Below, one piece after another: positions 51,847-61,564 of a DNA stretch of 64,000 nt (position 1 is its first letter; each line of letters opens with the position of its first letter). The stretch is from positions 434,001 through 498,000 of the forward strand of contig NZ_PVZC01000005.1 of assembly GCF_003002095.1 (NCBI RefSeq), given 5' to 3'. This DNA comes from Allonocardiopsis opalescens. GTDB taxonomy: Bacteria; Actinomycetota; Actinomycetes; Streptosporangiales; Streptosporangiaceae. Position numbers and translations under genes: made by a program. The notes under the pieces were generated by a model. That model searched no databases. It was given only the letters and a program-made list of their open reading frames with translations, and was not told the origin of the DNA.

Positions 51847-52897
51847 GGCCGTCGAAGCGGACCGCCGTCCTGGTGGCGGTGCCCGGGGCGCTGCTGCTCG
51901 GCGCGGCGTCGGTGGCCTGGGCCCAGGCCGGGACGGCGGAGGGCGAGGGCGAGGAGCAGTCGGCGCCCAGCACCGCCGAGGTCGCCGTCCGCGACCTCGC
52001 GCACACCGAGACACTGTCGGGCGTCATCACCTACGACGAGCTGCGCGCCATCCCGTCGGGCCGCTCCGGCACGGTCACCCGGCTGCCCGAGGTGGGCGAG
52101 ACGGTGGCCTCCGGCGAGGAGCTGATGCGCATCGACGAGGAGCCGGTGGTGCTGGTCGACGGCTCCGTACCGGCCTGGCGCGACCTCCAGTACGGGGTCT
52201 CCGACGGCGCCGACGTGCGGCAGCTGGAAGAGGCGCTGGTCGCGCTCGGCCACGCCGAGGAGAGCCCGACCTTCCCCGACCGGGACTGGGACTGGGCGAC
52301 CAGCTACGCGCTGCAGGAGTTCCAGGACGAGACGGGCGCGCCCGTCGACGGGGTCGCCTCGCTCGGCGAGATCGTCTTCGCCGACGGGTCCGTGCGCATC
52401 GCCGTGCAGGAGGTCGCGGTCGGCGGCCAGGCCAGTGCCGGGCAGCCCGTCGTCCAGGTGTCCGCCACCGACCGGATCGTCACGGTCGAGCTGGCACCGC
52501 TCGACCGCGACCTCGTCAGCGAGGACATGGCGGTGGAAGTGGCGCTGCCCACCGGGGAGCGGCTGCCGGGGACGGTGACCGAGGTCGGCTCCACCCTGGA
52601 GGCCAATGCCGAGGGCGAGGACGTCTACCAGGTCACCGTGGCGCTGGAGGACTCCGGCGCCGCCGACGATCTCGCCCTGGCGCCGGTGAGCGTGTCGGCG
52701 GTCTCCACCGTCGCCGAGGACGCGCTGACCGTGCCCGTCACGGCCGTGGTCGGGGTGCCCGGCGGCGGCCACGCGGTGGACCTGGTCGGCGCCGACGGGA
52801 CCACCACCCGCGTGCCGGTGGAGCTGGGCGCCTGGGGCGACGGCTTCGTCCAGGTGGCGGGCGGGGTCTCCGAAGGCGATCTGGTGGAGGTGCCGGA

Positions 52898-52901
<4 letters not shown>
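51843..52901 (+). CDS. Membrane-fusion adaptor with peptidoglycan-binding domain, module 2
   Basis: A 352-residue adaptor with an N-terminal signal/anchor, a HlyD-like lipoyl and barrel region, an inserted peptidoglycan-binding domain (SDGADVRQLEEALVALGH to YALQEFQDETG) and a C-terminal beta domain. It is shorter at the N-terminus than the module 1 homologue, which has a disordered cytoplasmic extension. Overlaps neighbours by 4 bases. Confidence 0.85.
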
Positions 52902-53592
<691 letters not shown>

Positions 53593-53596
<4 letters not shown>

Positions 53597-54984
53597 CCGG
53601 CCCGCAGGGCGGCGGCACGCCGGAAGAAACGACGGCGAAGGCGACTGTGACCACCGAATCGACGGCGGCTGCGTCGGATGACGCTCGATCGGGCGCCACG
53701 GGTCGCCGCCGTCGCAAGGCCCCTCCCGGGCGCCCCGGGACAGAGCGCCCGGGGACAGACCGCCCCTCGGCGGACGGGGCGCGCGGCGAGGGCCTGACCG
53801 CGTCGGTGCTCACACCGCGCGACGCGCTGTCGGTCGGGCTGCTCGGGCTGGCCGGGCGGCGCGGGCGGGCGCTGCTCACCTCGGTGGGCATCGCGATCGG
53901 TATCGCAGCCATGGTGGCCGTGGTCGGGATCTCGGCCTCGTCGCAGGCCAACCTGCTGGCCGTCCTGGACGACCTGGGCACCAACTACCTGACGGTGGCG
54001 CCCGGGCAGTCGCTCAGCGGCGACGAGCAGCCGCAGCTGCCGACCGAGGCGACGGCGCGGCTGTCGCTGCTGGACGAGGTGCAGGCGGTGTCGGGGGTGG
54101 CGCAGCTCGACGCGACCGTGCGCCGCAGCGACCGGATGCCGGCCACCGACACCCGCGGCACCGTGGTGCTGGCCGCCGAACCGAACCTGCTGGCCACCCT
54201 GAACGGGAACCTGGCGCAGGGGCGCTGGCTGGACGACGCGGCCGAGGGCTACCCGACCGTGGTCCTCGGCGCCACGGCGGCCGAGCGCCACGGCGTCTCC
54301 CTGGCCGGCGGCGGGCAGCTGGTCTGGCTCGGCGAGCAGTGGTTCTCCGTCGTCGGCGTGCTGCAGCCGCTGCCGCTGGCGCCGGAGCTGGACAACGCCG
54401 CCCTGATCGGCACGGCGGTCGCGGCCGACGCCTTCGGCTTCGCGGGCTCTCCCACCACGGTGTACCTGCGGGCGGATCCCGACGACATCGAGACCGTGCG
54501 CGAGGTCGCCGCCGTCACCGCCGATCCGGACAGCCCGGAGGAGGTGGAGGTGACCCGCCCCTCGGACGCCCTGGAGGCACGGGCGGCCACCGAGACCGCG
54601 TTCACCGCGCTGCTGCTCGGGCTGGGCGGGGTGGCGCTGCTGGTCGGCGGGGTCGGCATCGCCAATGTGATGGTGATCTCGGTGCTCGAACGGCGCGACG
54701 AGATCGGCGTCAGGCGGGCTCTGGGCGCCACCCGCCGCCACATCCGCACCCAGTTCCTGGTCGAGGCCGTCGCCCAGGCGGGGGTGGGCGGTATCGCGGG
54801 CATGCTGCTCGGCGCGGTCATCACCGTCGGCTACGCCCTGGCGATGGGCTGGCCGATCGCGCTCCCGGTGGAAGGGCTCGCGGGCGGGGTGGCCGCCGCC
54901 CTCGTCGTCGGCGCCCTGGCCGGGCTGTATCCCGCGAACCGGGCCGCCCGCCTGGACCCCGCGGAGGCCGTGCGCCCGGCCTGA
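53593..54984 (+). CDS. MacB/FtsX-type ABC permease, module 2
   Basis: A 463-residue permease with a basic, disordered cytoplasmic extension of about 80 residues absent from the module 1 paralogue. It then has the N-terminal helix (LLTSVGIAIGIAAMVAVVGISASS), a large MacB-PCD domain, three C-terminal helices and the FtsX motif VLERRDEIGVRRALGATRRHIRTQFL. Completes the second MacAB-type system. Confidence 0.9.
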
Positions 54985-54988
54985 ACCA

Positions 54989-55115
54989 CCGGGCGGGACA
55001 CGCCCGCACCGCGCTCCGCCCGCCCCCCTTTCCGAGCGGACCGCGCCCGCCCCGTGTCCCGCCCGGCCCCACGCCCGTCCGGGCCGCCCACCGGGGACCG
55101 GTGGCCGGACGGGCG
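54989..55115. terminator. Two successive hairpins between convergent genes
   Basis: A 14-bp arm at 54989-55002 pairs with 55053-55066, and CGCCCGTCCGG (55072-55082) pairs with 55105-55115 with an inner CACCGG/CCGGTG stem. They separate the module 2 permease from the NmrA-like gene. Confidence 0.65.
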
Positions 55116-55155
55116 CCTCGGCGTCTCCGGCGCGCCGCTCGCGCCGTCCGCCGAG

Positions 55156-56079
55156 TCACCGCCGCAATTCCGGGTGCCCCTCCGCCCACTCCTCGAAGCT
55201 CGTCAGCGGGATGCCGAGGGCGCGGGCGAACTCCGGGCGGGCGGGCTGGCCGGTCACGTTGATGAAGTCGTGGGCGATGCCCATCCAGGGCATGCCCGCC
55301 TCGACCGCCTGCTCCGGCGTCATATCGGGTGCGGCCAGCTCGGTGCCCAGCGCGCGGGACAGCACCTCGGCGATCTCCGTCATCGTGCGGTAGTCGCTCG
55401 CCAGCTCCAGTTCGACCTGGTGGAAGCGCTCCGGTTCGGCGATGGCCGCGGCGGCCGCCGCGCCGATGTCGTCGACGGCGACGAGCGAGATCCACGTCTT
55501 CGGCTTGAGCACGGTCACCAGGCCGCCCTCGACGCCGTGCGGGAAGAGGAAGGCCAGCGAGGGCAGGAAGTTGTCCATGAAGAAGGCCGGCTTGAGCAGC
55601 GTCCAGTGCGTGAAGCCCGCCGCGCGCACGCGGTCCTGGATCCCGGCCTTGGCCGCGTAGTAGGGCTCCATCGGCGCCCAGCGGCCTTCGGCCCAGCCCG
55701 GCATCTCCTCGTGCTGCCCGGCACCGGAGACGGACGTGTGCACGAACTGCGGCACACCCGCGGTGATCGCCGCTTCGACCAGGTTGACGCCCTGGGCCAG
55801 CTCGCCCTCGGAGTCGTAACCGTCGCCCTTCGGCTCGGGCATCTGCATCGAGAAGACGGCCCGGGCGCCTCGCGCGGCCCTGGTCAGGGAGTCGCGGTCG
55901 CGGAGGTCGCCGGTGACCAGCTCGGCGCCGAGCGCTTCGACGGCCTTCGCCCGCTCGGTCGAGGGGTCGCGGACCAGCGCGCGGACGGGCACGTCCGCCT
56001 TGAGCAGGGCGCGGGCGGTGGCGCCGCCCTGCCGACCGGTGGCGCCGGTGACCAGGACAGGTGCGGAATCGGTGGCCAT
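55156..56079 (-). CDS. NmrA-like NAD(P)-binding protein
   Basis: A 307-residue atypical short-chain dehydrogenase of the NmrA/quinone-oxidoreductase type. The N-terminal VLVTGATGRQGGATARALL gives the dinucleotide-binding motif, and FVHTSVSGAG and AAKAGIQDRVRAAGFTHWTLLKPAFFMDNFL follow. May sense or reduce redox cofactors or quinones. Divergent from a TetR gene, with twin operators between. Confidence 0.85.
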   Translation of the reverse strand: MATDSAPVLVTGATGRQGGATARALLKADVPVRALVRDPSTERAKAVEALGAELVTGDLRDRDSLTRAARGARAVFSMQMPEPKGDGYDSEGELAQGVNLVEAAITAGVPQFVHTSVSGAGQHEEMPGWAEGRWAPMEPYYAAKAGIQDRVRAAGFTHWTLLKPAFFMDNFLPSLAFLFPHGVEGGLVTVLKPKTWISLVAVDDIGAAAAAAIAEPERFHQVELELASDYRTMTEIAEVLSRALGTELAAPDMTPEQAVEAGMPWMGIAHDFINVTGQPARPEFARALGIPLTSFEEWAEGHPELRR

Positions 56080-56107
56080 GCGGCCCCTCCCAGGGTTCGC
56101 GGACGAT

Positions 56108-56167
56108 AAACGGCGGGCCCCGCCGTTTCCTGTTGACTAAAATACGGAGGGCCCCGCCACTTAGCAA
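56108..56167. promoter_or_regulatory. Twin TetR-type operators in divergent promoter
   Basis: A perfect 21-base odd palindrome (arms AAACGGCGGG/CCCGCCGTTT, 56108-56128) and a degenerate copy centred at 56152, 34 bp away. On the minus strand TTGCTA (56162-56167) and TATTTT (56139-56144) are 17 bp apart, with the second operator inside the spacer, so the NmrA-like gene should be TetR-repressed. Confidence 0.65.
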
Positions 56168-56183
56168 ACCCTGAGGTGACGCC

Positions 56184-56744
56184 ATGCCGACCCAGCGTGC
56201 CGACGCCCGCCGCAACCACGCGCGGCTGCTCGCCGTCGCCGAGGAGGAGATCGCCGCGCACGGCGCCGCCGCCTCCCTGGAGCAGATCGCCCGTACCGCC
56301 GGAGTCGGCTCGGCCACCGTGCGCCGCCACTTCCCCAGCCGCCGCGCCCTGCTGGAGGCGGTCTTCCGCGGCCGCATCGAGACCCTGTGCGCGCACGCCC
56401 GCGAGCTGGCGGGCGCGGCCGACGCCCGGGCCGCCCTGCTGGAGTGGCTGCGCGCCGTCACCGCCTACGGCGCGCGCACCCGCGGGCTGGTCGCCGTGCT
56501 CGACCGGTGCGCGCCGGGCGACGACGGGGCGCCGGACGCCTGCGCGGCGCGGCTCGCCCAGGCGGGCGCCCCGCTGCTGCGCCGCGCCGCCCAGGACGGC
56601 GCGGTCGCACCGGACGTGGCCGTCGCCGACCTGCTCACCTTGATCACCGGCATCGTGCTGGCCACCGAGCACCACCCGGACCCCGCCGCCGAGGCGGACC
56701 GGCTGCTCGCCCTCGCCGTGGCCGGGATCAGCCCACGGCGGTGA
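56184..56744 (+). CDS. TetR-family transcriptional regulator
   Basis: A 186-residue repressor with N-terminal helix-turn-helix (ARLLAVAEEEIAAHGAAASLEQIARTAGVGSATVRRHFPSRRALLEAVF) and a variable ligand domain. Divergent from the NmrA-like gene, its presumed target. Confidence 0.9.
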   Translation: MPTQRADARRNHARLLAVAEEEIAAHGAAASLEQIARTAGVGSATVRRHFPSRRALLEAVFRGRIETLCAHARELAGAADARAALLEWLRAVTAYGARTRGLVAVLDRCAPGDDGAPDACAARLAQAGAPLLRRAAQDGAVAPDVAVADLLTLITGIVLATEHHPDPAAEADRLLALAVAGISPRR

Positions 56745-56760
56745 CGGACGGGCTCCGGGC

Positions 56761-57846
56761 TCAGCGCCGGGACCGGCCGCCCGCGGGCGCCTGGCCGCGC
56801 AGCGGGGCGCGGGCGAACTCGGCCATGCCGGTGGCGAAGTCCACGGTGGGGCGCCAGCCGAGTTCGGCGGCGAGGCGCCGCGAGGAGGCCGTGATGTGGC
56901 GGACGTCGCCCAGGCGGTACTCGCCGGTGACCACCGGGGCCGGGCCACCGTACGCCTCGGCGAGCGCCGCCGCCATCTCGCCCACGGTGTGCGGGGTGCC
57001 GCTGCCCGCGTTGAAGGGCGCCAGCACACCCGCCTCGCGGTCCGCGACGGCCTGGAGCGCCGCCACGTTGGCCCGCGCGATGTCCGCGACGTGCACGAAG
57101 TCGCGCCGCTGGCCGCCGTCCTCGTAGACGCGGGGCGCCTCGCCCCTGGCCAGCGCCGAGCGGAAGAAGGACGCGACCCCGGCGTAGGGGGTGTCGCGCG
57201 GCATGCCGGGGCCGTAAACGTTGTGGTAGCGCAGCGAGATCGCCCGTGCGCCGGTGGCGCGGGCCCACGCGGCGGCCAGGTGCTCCTGGGCGAGCTTGGT
57301 CGCGGCGTAGACGTTGCGCGGGTCGGTGGGGGCGTCCTCGCCGACCAGGGCGGGCAGCAGCGGCGCGCCGCAGGTGGGGCAGGGCGGTTCGAAGCGGCCG
57401 GCGTCCAGGTCGGCGACCCGGCGCGGGCCGGGGCGCACGGCGCCGTGCAGCTCGCAGGTGTAGCGGCCCTCGCCGTACACGACCATGGAGCCCGCGAGCA
57501 CCAGCTCGCGCGGACCGCGCCGGGCCATCGCGGCCAGCAGCACGGCGGTGCCGAGGTCGTTGACGCCGACGTAGTCGGGCGCGTCGGCGAAGTCGGTGGA
57601 CAGGCCCACCATCGCGGCCTGGTGGCAGACGGCGTCCACGCCGCGCAGCGCGTACTCGACGGTGTCGGCGTCGCGCACGTCGCCGCGCACCGTCCGCACA
57701 CCGGGCCGGTCCCCGACGTCGGCGCCCCCCGGGTGCGCCGAGGGGAGGAAGGCGTCGAGCACGACCACCTCGTGCCCGGCCGCCACCAGGGCTTCCGCGA
57801 TGTGCGACCCGATGAACCCGGCGCCGCCCGTCACCAGTACACGCAT
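56761..57846 (-). CDS. NAD-dependent epimerase/dehydratase with Cys-rich insertion
   Basis: A 361-residue extended SDR resembling UDP-glucose 4-epimerases. MRVLVTGGAGFIGSHIAEALVAAGHEVVVLDAF holds the NAD motif, YAATKLAQEH the YxxxK pair, and LRYHNVYGPGMP the sugar-binding loop. An insertion at about residues 130-165 carries Cys in YTCELHG and PPCPTCGAP, suggesting a zinc knuckle. Likely acts on a nucleotide sugar for cell-wall or glycan synthesis. Confidence 0.85.
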   Translation of the reverse strand: MRVLVTGGAGFIGSHIAEALVAAGHEVVVLDAFLPSAHPGGADVGDRPGVRTVRGDVRDADTVEYALRGVDAVCHQAAMVGLSTDFADAPDYVGVNDLGTAVLLAAMARRGPRELVLAGSMVVYGEGRYTCELHGAVRPGPRRVADLDAGRFEPPCPTCGAPLLPALVGEDAPTDPRNVYAATKLAQEHLAAAWARATGARAISLRYHNVYGPGMPRDTPYAGVASFFRSALARGEAPRVYEDGGQRRDFVHVADIARANVAALQAVADREAGVLAPFNAGSGTPHTVGEMAAALAEAYGGPAPVVTGEYRLGDVRHITASSRRLAAELGWRPTVDFATGMAEFARAPLRGQAPAGGRSRR

Positions 57847-57949
57847 GCCGCCGACGCTACGCCCGCCGACCCCGGGACGCCGTCACCGAGCGCAGCGCGT
57901 CAGGCTTTCGTAAGGCGGACGGGCGCGGTGCGGCCCTCGGAGTCGGCGG

Positions 57950-58351
57950 TCAGGGCGCGGGTTCGTCCCGATCGCCGGGTTCGGTCGGGTCGGGCTCGTC
58001 GTCGGTGGTCTGTTCTTTGAGGAGTTGGCGGACGTCGTCGGCGGTGTAGCGGCGGTGTCCGCCCAGGGTGCGGATGTAGGTGAGTTTTCCTTGGCGGGCC
58101 CAGCTGGAGACGGTCTTGGGGTGGACGCGGAACAGGTTGGCGACCTCTTGGGCGGTCATGAGTTCGGGTAGGGCGCCCTGGAGTTCTTCGGGGAGTGGGA
58201 GGCGCTCCGGCAGGCGGCTGGGGTCGAACCAGTAGTGGCCGCTGACGAAAACGGCGTACACCTCGTCGGCGTCGGCCAACTCCTTCAACGCTTGGGGGGT
58301 GCGGCCCGACAACCGGGCGGCCTCGCCCAGCGGAACCATGGACGCGGGCAT
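57950..58351 (-). CDS. BldC-like helix-turn-helix regulator
   Basis: A 133-residue protein with a MerR/BldC-type winged helix in its second half (MTAQEVANLFRVHPKTVSSWARQGKLTYIRTLGGHRRYTADDVRQLL). Its N-terminal half looks like a second, degenerate HTH (VPLGEAARLSGRTPQALKELADADEVYAVFVSGHYWF). Acidic tail. ATG at 58351 follows GGAGG. A 10-bp tandem repeat array lies directly upstream. Confidence 0.82.
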   Translation of the reverse strand: MPASMVPLGEAARLSGRTPQALKELADADEVYAVFVSGHYWFDPSRLPERLPLPEELQGALPELMTAQEVANLFRVHPKTVSSWARQGKLTYIRTLGGHRRYTADDVRQLLKEQTTDDEPDPTEPGDRDEPAP

Positions 58352-58380
58352 ACGGGGGTGTCCTCCGATGTCAGGAGCGG

Positions 58381-58450
58381 TCGGGTGATGTCCGGTGCAG
58401 TCGAGTGCTGTCGGGTCGTGTCGGGCAGTGTCGGGTGCTGTCGGGTGCTG
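58381..58450. repeat. Tandem array of seven 10-bp units
   Basis: Seven contiguous units of consensus TCGGGTGCTG with no spacers: units 6 and 7 are identical and units 1-5 carry one to four changes. The period equals about one helical turn, and the array ends 30 bp upstream of the BldC-like start codon. It could be a variable-number repeat or a cooperative protein-binding array. Confidence 0.8.
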
Positions 58451-58615
58451 GTCCCGGCCGTGAGGGGAGCCTCCCCCATCGAGCCGCACCGCCCCCGCTT
58501 GGGGCAGGACGGGGGCGGGCGGCCGCTCGACCCCCACGGCCGGGACGCTTGCGGGGCCGCGCCGGACGGCGCGGCGGCGGAACAGCGGTACCGGTCAGGC
58601 GGTACCGAGGTGGCC

Positions 58616-59113
58616 TCAGCGGGCCCGGTGCACGGGGAAGTGGTCGGGGTCGCAGTCGGTCCAGTCCAGCTCGAAGTAGACCGTGGTCCCGGACGGTTCG
58701 TAGTGGTAGCCGTGCGCCGTCGACATGCTCGCCACGATGCGCAGGCCGCGCCCGCTGTCGGCGACGTCGTCGTCCAGGTGCACCATCGCGGGCAGGTGGC
58801 CTTCCGCGGGGCCCTCGTCCTTGACCGCGACGCGCACGTGCCGGGCCTGGCGCTCCAGGTGGACGGCGAACATGCCGCCGGTGCGGAAGCTGTCGCTGTG
58901 CCGGACCGCGTTGGTGGCCAGCTCCGAGACCAGCAGCACCGCCAGATGCGCCACGTCGACGGGGACCGCCGAGCAGCCCGGCCGGGCCTTGGCCAGCTCC
59001 CGCTGCACCCACGACCGGACCTCGGGCACCGACTCGTGGTCTCCCGGGAACTCGCGCATCGAGGCCGCCGTGGTCGGCACCGGTTCCAGGGCGGTCGGCC
59101 GCGCCGCGATCAT
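58616..59113 (-). CDS. ATP-binding regulator (anti-sigma kinase-like HATPase)
   Basis: A 165-residue HATPase_c protein of the RsbW/SpoIIAB-like group common in actinomycetes. The N box is in LLVSELATNAVRHS, and DEGP and GRGLRIVASMS form the G boxes. Such proteins often sit next to XRE/DUF397 pairs as in the bald-type regulatory sets. It overlaps the upstream small gene by 4 bases. Confidence 0.85.
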   Translation of the reverse strand: MIAARPTALEPVPTTAASMREFPGDHESVPEVRSWVQRELAKARPGCSAVPVDVAHLAVLLVSELATNAVRHSDSFRTGGMFAVHLERQARHVRVAVKDEGPAEGHLPAMVHLDDDVADSGRGLRIVASMSTAHGYHYEPSGTTVYFELDWTDCDPDHFPVHRAR

Positions 59114-59391
59114 CGCGCCACCCCCGCCAGCAGATCAGCGTCAGAAATTTTTGCGTGCACAAGCGCACGCTCATGCGCCACCAGATACGGCCGTACCAAG
59201 GCCGGAGGCTGTGCGATGTCCTCCACAGCGAGCGTCTCGGTGCAGTCCCAGACGTGCCGAATACGCCGCCGTAGCGGCGGCATGTGGACCGCGGCCGGAC
59301 ACGGGCCATGCGCATGCCGCCCCGAATAGCGGTCTGGTGCCACCAGTTTCAGCCCATACCGCACGATTCGCCGGATGCTTTTCACCGGCAA
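59110..59391 (-). CDS. Small hypothetical protein upstream of HATPase gene
   Basis: A 93-residue basic protein with no recognised domain. It overlaps the HATPase start by 4 bases and is divergent from the XRE regulator. Actinomycete loci of this type often carry a similar small gene here. Confidence 0.6.
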   Translation of the reverse strand: MPVKSIRRIVRYGLKLVAPDRYSGRHAHGPCPAAVHMPPLRRRIRHVWDCTETLAVEDIAQPPALVRPYLVAHERALVHAKISDADLLAGVAR

Positions 59392-59589
59392 TCACTCCTT
59401 TGGTCTGATTTGCGGCCGCGCCTCCGAACGATCTTGGAACGTAACGGGATCTTGTGCGCCGCTTGAATGGTCGGACACGTTCACACTGTCCTCGCGAACT
59501 CCATCCCGCCACACCTTGCACGGGACCGGAGGAAGGCTGTTCAATAGGTATCGGAACGTACCAACTATGTATAGGCACGTGGAGGTGTC

Positions 59590-60408
59590 GTGGAGAAGGT
59601 CAATCCCAAGGACAGGCGTTTCGGCATCCAGGTGCGGAGAGAACGCCGCCGAGCTGGGTTTTCGCAAGTGGAGCTAGCCAAACGAGTGTCTTTATCAGCC
59701 GCCATGATCAGTGCAATCGAGCGTGGGACACGCGCGGCTAAACCGGACCTTGTCGCACTTATCGATCAGGCACTCTCTACAGGCGGTGTCCTGACGACCG
59801 CTTGGCAGAATCAGCAGATGAGCACTCAGCCTGAGTGGATGCGCGACATCATCCAGGCCGAACGGGAAGCGGTGGAAATCCTCAGCTACCAACCGCTAAA
59901 TGTGCCCGGACAGCTTCAGACCGAGGACTACGCTCGCGCCCTGCTGCGCGAGGGTCGCCCCGAGGACACCGATGCGGAGATCGACGAACTGGTCCAGAAC
60001 CGCATGGCTCGCCAGGTGGACCTTCTAAGCCGTGAGCGCCCTCCACTACTACACGTCGTCATGGACGAGACAGTAATCCGGCGCCCTGTAGGCGGTCCCG
60101 AAGTCATCAGCCGTCAACTTGAGCGGCTACTCGAAGCGTCGCGCGATCCACGGATCACACTCCAGATCATCCGGTTCAACACCCGCCCGCACGCCGGACT
60201 CATCGGAGCATGCGTTCTGTTTCGGGACAAACAGGGAATGCTGAGTGCCTACATGCCGACCATCGTCGCGGATATTCCCGTTCAGGAGCCCGAGCACGTT
60301 GTCACGTGCGACCGGCTGTTCGGCCTGCTGCGCGCAGTAGCGTTGACCCCCGAGCAGTCGCGTACCCTGATCGAGAAAGTCTTGCAAGGAGGCCATTACG
60401 ATGTCTGA
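59590..60408 (+). CDS. XRE-family regulator with DUF5753 domain
   Basis: A 272-residue regulator: N-terminal XRE helix-turn-helix (FGIQVRRERRRAGFSQVELAKRVSLSAAMISAIERGTRAAK) and a C-terminal DUF5753 domain (EREAVEILSYQPLNVPGQLQTEDYARALL, MDETVIRRPVGG). GTG at 59590 follows GGAGGTGTC. The gene is less GC-rich than its neighbours, which may point to later acquisition. It overlaps the DUF397 gene by 8 bases. Confidence 0.9.
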   Translation: MEKVNPKDRRFGIQVRRERRRAGFSQVELAKRVSLSAAMISAIERGTRAAKPDLVALIDQALSTGGVLTTAWQNQQMSTQPEWMRDIIQAEREAVEILSYQPLNVPGQLQTEDYARALLREGRPEDTDAEIDELVQNRMARQVDLLSRERPPLLHVVMDETVIRRPVGGPEVISRQLERLLEASRDPRITLQIIRFNTRPHAGLIGACVLFRDKQGMLSAYMPTIVADIPVQEPEHVVTCDRLFGLLRAVALTPEQSRTLIEKVLQGGHYDV

Positions 60409-60586
60409 ACTCATCTGGCGGAAGTCCAGCTACAGCAGCGCCAACGGCGGCGACTGCGTCGAGGTGGCCGAACTCGCCGAGGGACGCGCGGTCCGCGACT
60501 CCAAGCACCCCGACCAGCCCCACCTCATGATTTCCGGGTCCGACTGGAACGCCTTCATCCACGCCGTCCGCAACGACGCGCTGTAA
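60401..60586 (+). CDS. DUF397 protein
   Basis: A 61-residue protein with all DUF397 marks: IWRKSSYSSANGGDCVEVAEL, the VRDSKHP motif and the terminal WNAFIHAVRNDAL. These proteins pair with the adjacent XRE/DUF5753 regulator as a toxin-antitoxin-like or regulatory couple. Confidence 0.93.
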   Translation: MSELIWRKSSYSSANGGDCVEVAELAEGRAVRDSKHPDQPHLMISGSDWNAFIHAVRNDAL

Positions 60587-60612
60587 CCCCCAAACCCAGC
60601 GCCCACCGTCTT

Positions 60613-60642
60613 CGCGACCCCCGCCCAAGGCCGGGGGTCGCG
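60613..60642 (+). terminator. Terminator hairpin after DUF397 gene
   Basis: CGCGACCCCCG (60613-60623) pairs perfectly with 60632-60642. A degraded second copy of this hairpin follows the DUF397 remnant near 61492-61522. Confidence 0.7.
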
Positions 60643-60739
60643 TCACTCCCCGAGGCATTGATCACTCGCTGCACCAGAAGCTTCGTGTCGGCATGAGGCT
60701 CAGTGAGGTGCTGTCGGTGGCTGCTTCTACTGTTGCGTC

Positions 60740-61315
60740 ATGGGGAACTATTTTCAGACCGTCGTCGACCTCGACGCCACGCATGCGGACGCCCGCACCC
60801 TGGCAGAGAGCGGACTCGACTGGCTGGTCAGCGAGGGGATAGTTCGGGCCGAGCTCACCGACTGTGTTCTCGGGGCGCCGTCGGGGCATCCGCCCGGTCC
60901 CTCCTGGGCCAAGGCGGTCGGCCAGGAGGACTGGGAGCCCAGCGACGGACTCAGGATCGAGACCGGCCGCACCGTATTCACCTGCGGTCAGGGCGAACCC
61001 ATGTTCGCGGTGTGCCCCCATTGTGCCGGGCGGGCGGATTTCTACACCGACCGGCTGGAGGAGATCGAGGGTACGTGGGAACCCTTCGGTGCGGCCATCA
61101 GCGACTGGAGCGACACCGGCAGCGCCGCGGTCGCCTGCCCGCATTGTCGGCGCCCTGGCGACCTGCCTGCGTGGACCTGGTCGGATGACTACTTCGCCTT
61201 CGGGTATCTCGGTTTCGAGTTCTGGGACTGGCCCGACTTCAGCCCTGGGTTCATCGAAGGTCTCTCCCGCGCGCTCGGGGGGCACCGCACGGTCCTCCTG
61301 GCAGGCAAACTCTGA
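60740..61315 (+). CDS. Hypothetical protein with two CPHC zinc knuckles
   Basis: A 191-residue soluble protein. Two CPHC motifs about 40 residues apart (AVCPHCAGR, VACPHCRRP) probably coordinate one zinc. Aromatic-rich C-terminal segments follow (WTWSDDYFAFGYLGFEFWDWPDF). No named family recognised. It lies between the intact DUF397 gene and a DUF397 remnant, so it looks like an insertion into a duplicated segment. Confidence 0.65.
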   Translation: MGNYFQTVVDLDATHADARTLAESGLDWLVSEGIVRAELTDCVLGAPSGHPPGPSWAKAVGQEDWEPSDGLRIETGRTVFTCGQGEPMFAVCPHCAGRADFYTDRLEEIEGTWEPFGAAISDWSDTGSAAVACPHCRRPGDLPAWTWSDDYFAFGYLGFEFWDWPDFSPGFIEGLSRALGGHRTVLLAGKL

Positions 61316-61360
61316 GAGACCCGGAGTCCGTACGTCCCCTGCCACCACCACGCCCGGCGC

Positions 61361-61478
61361 CGCGCTCGCGTTCCGCGACTCCAAGCCCCCGCCCCAGCCC
61401 CACCTGACCTTCCACGTCGCAGCTTGGCGCGCATTCGCGCACGCCGTCCGCAACGACGCGCTGTACCCCCACCTGTAG
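61361..61478 (+). pseudogene. DUF397 C-terminal remnant
   Basis: This frame encodes ALAFRDSKPPPQPHLTF and then WRAFAHAVRNDALYPHL before a stop. It aligns with the C-terminal half of the DUF397 protein at 60401-60586 (AVRDSKHPDQPHLMISGSDWNAFIHAVRNDAL). The N-terminal half is missing and no start codon is present. About 75 bp of downstream sequence is also shared between the two copies. Confidence 0.75.
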
Positions 61479-61564
61479 CGCCAGTCGCCTTCGCGACTCC
61501 CCGCCCAGACCCGGGGGCCGCGTCGCTCCCCCAAGGCATCGACCTGCGGACCGGTTCCATCGTC

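Noticed and set aside
58381-58450. CRISPR-like repeat array
   Set aside because: Units are 10 bp and contiguous, without spacers; this is a simple tandem repeat.
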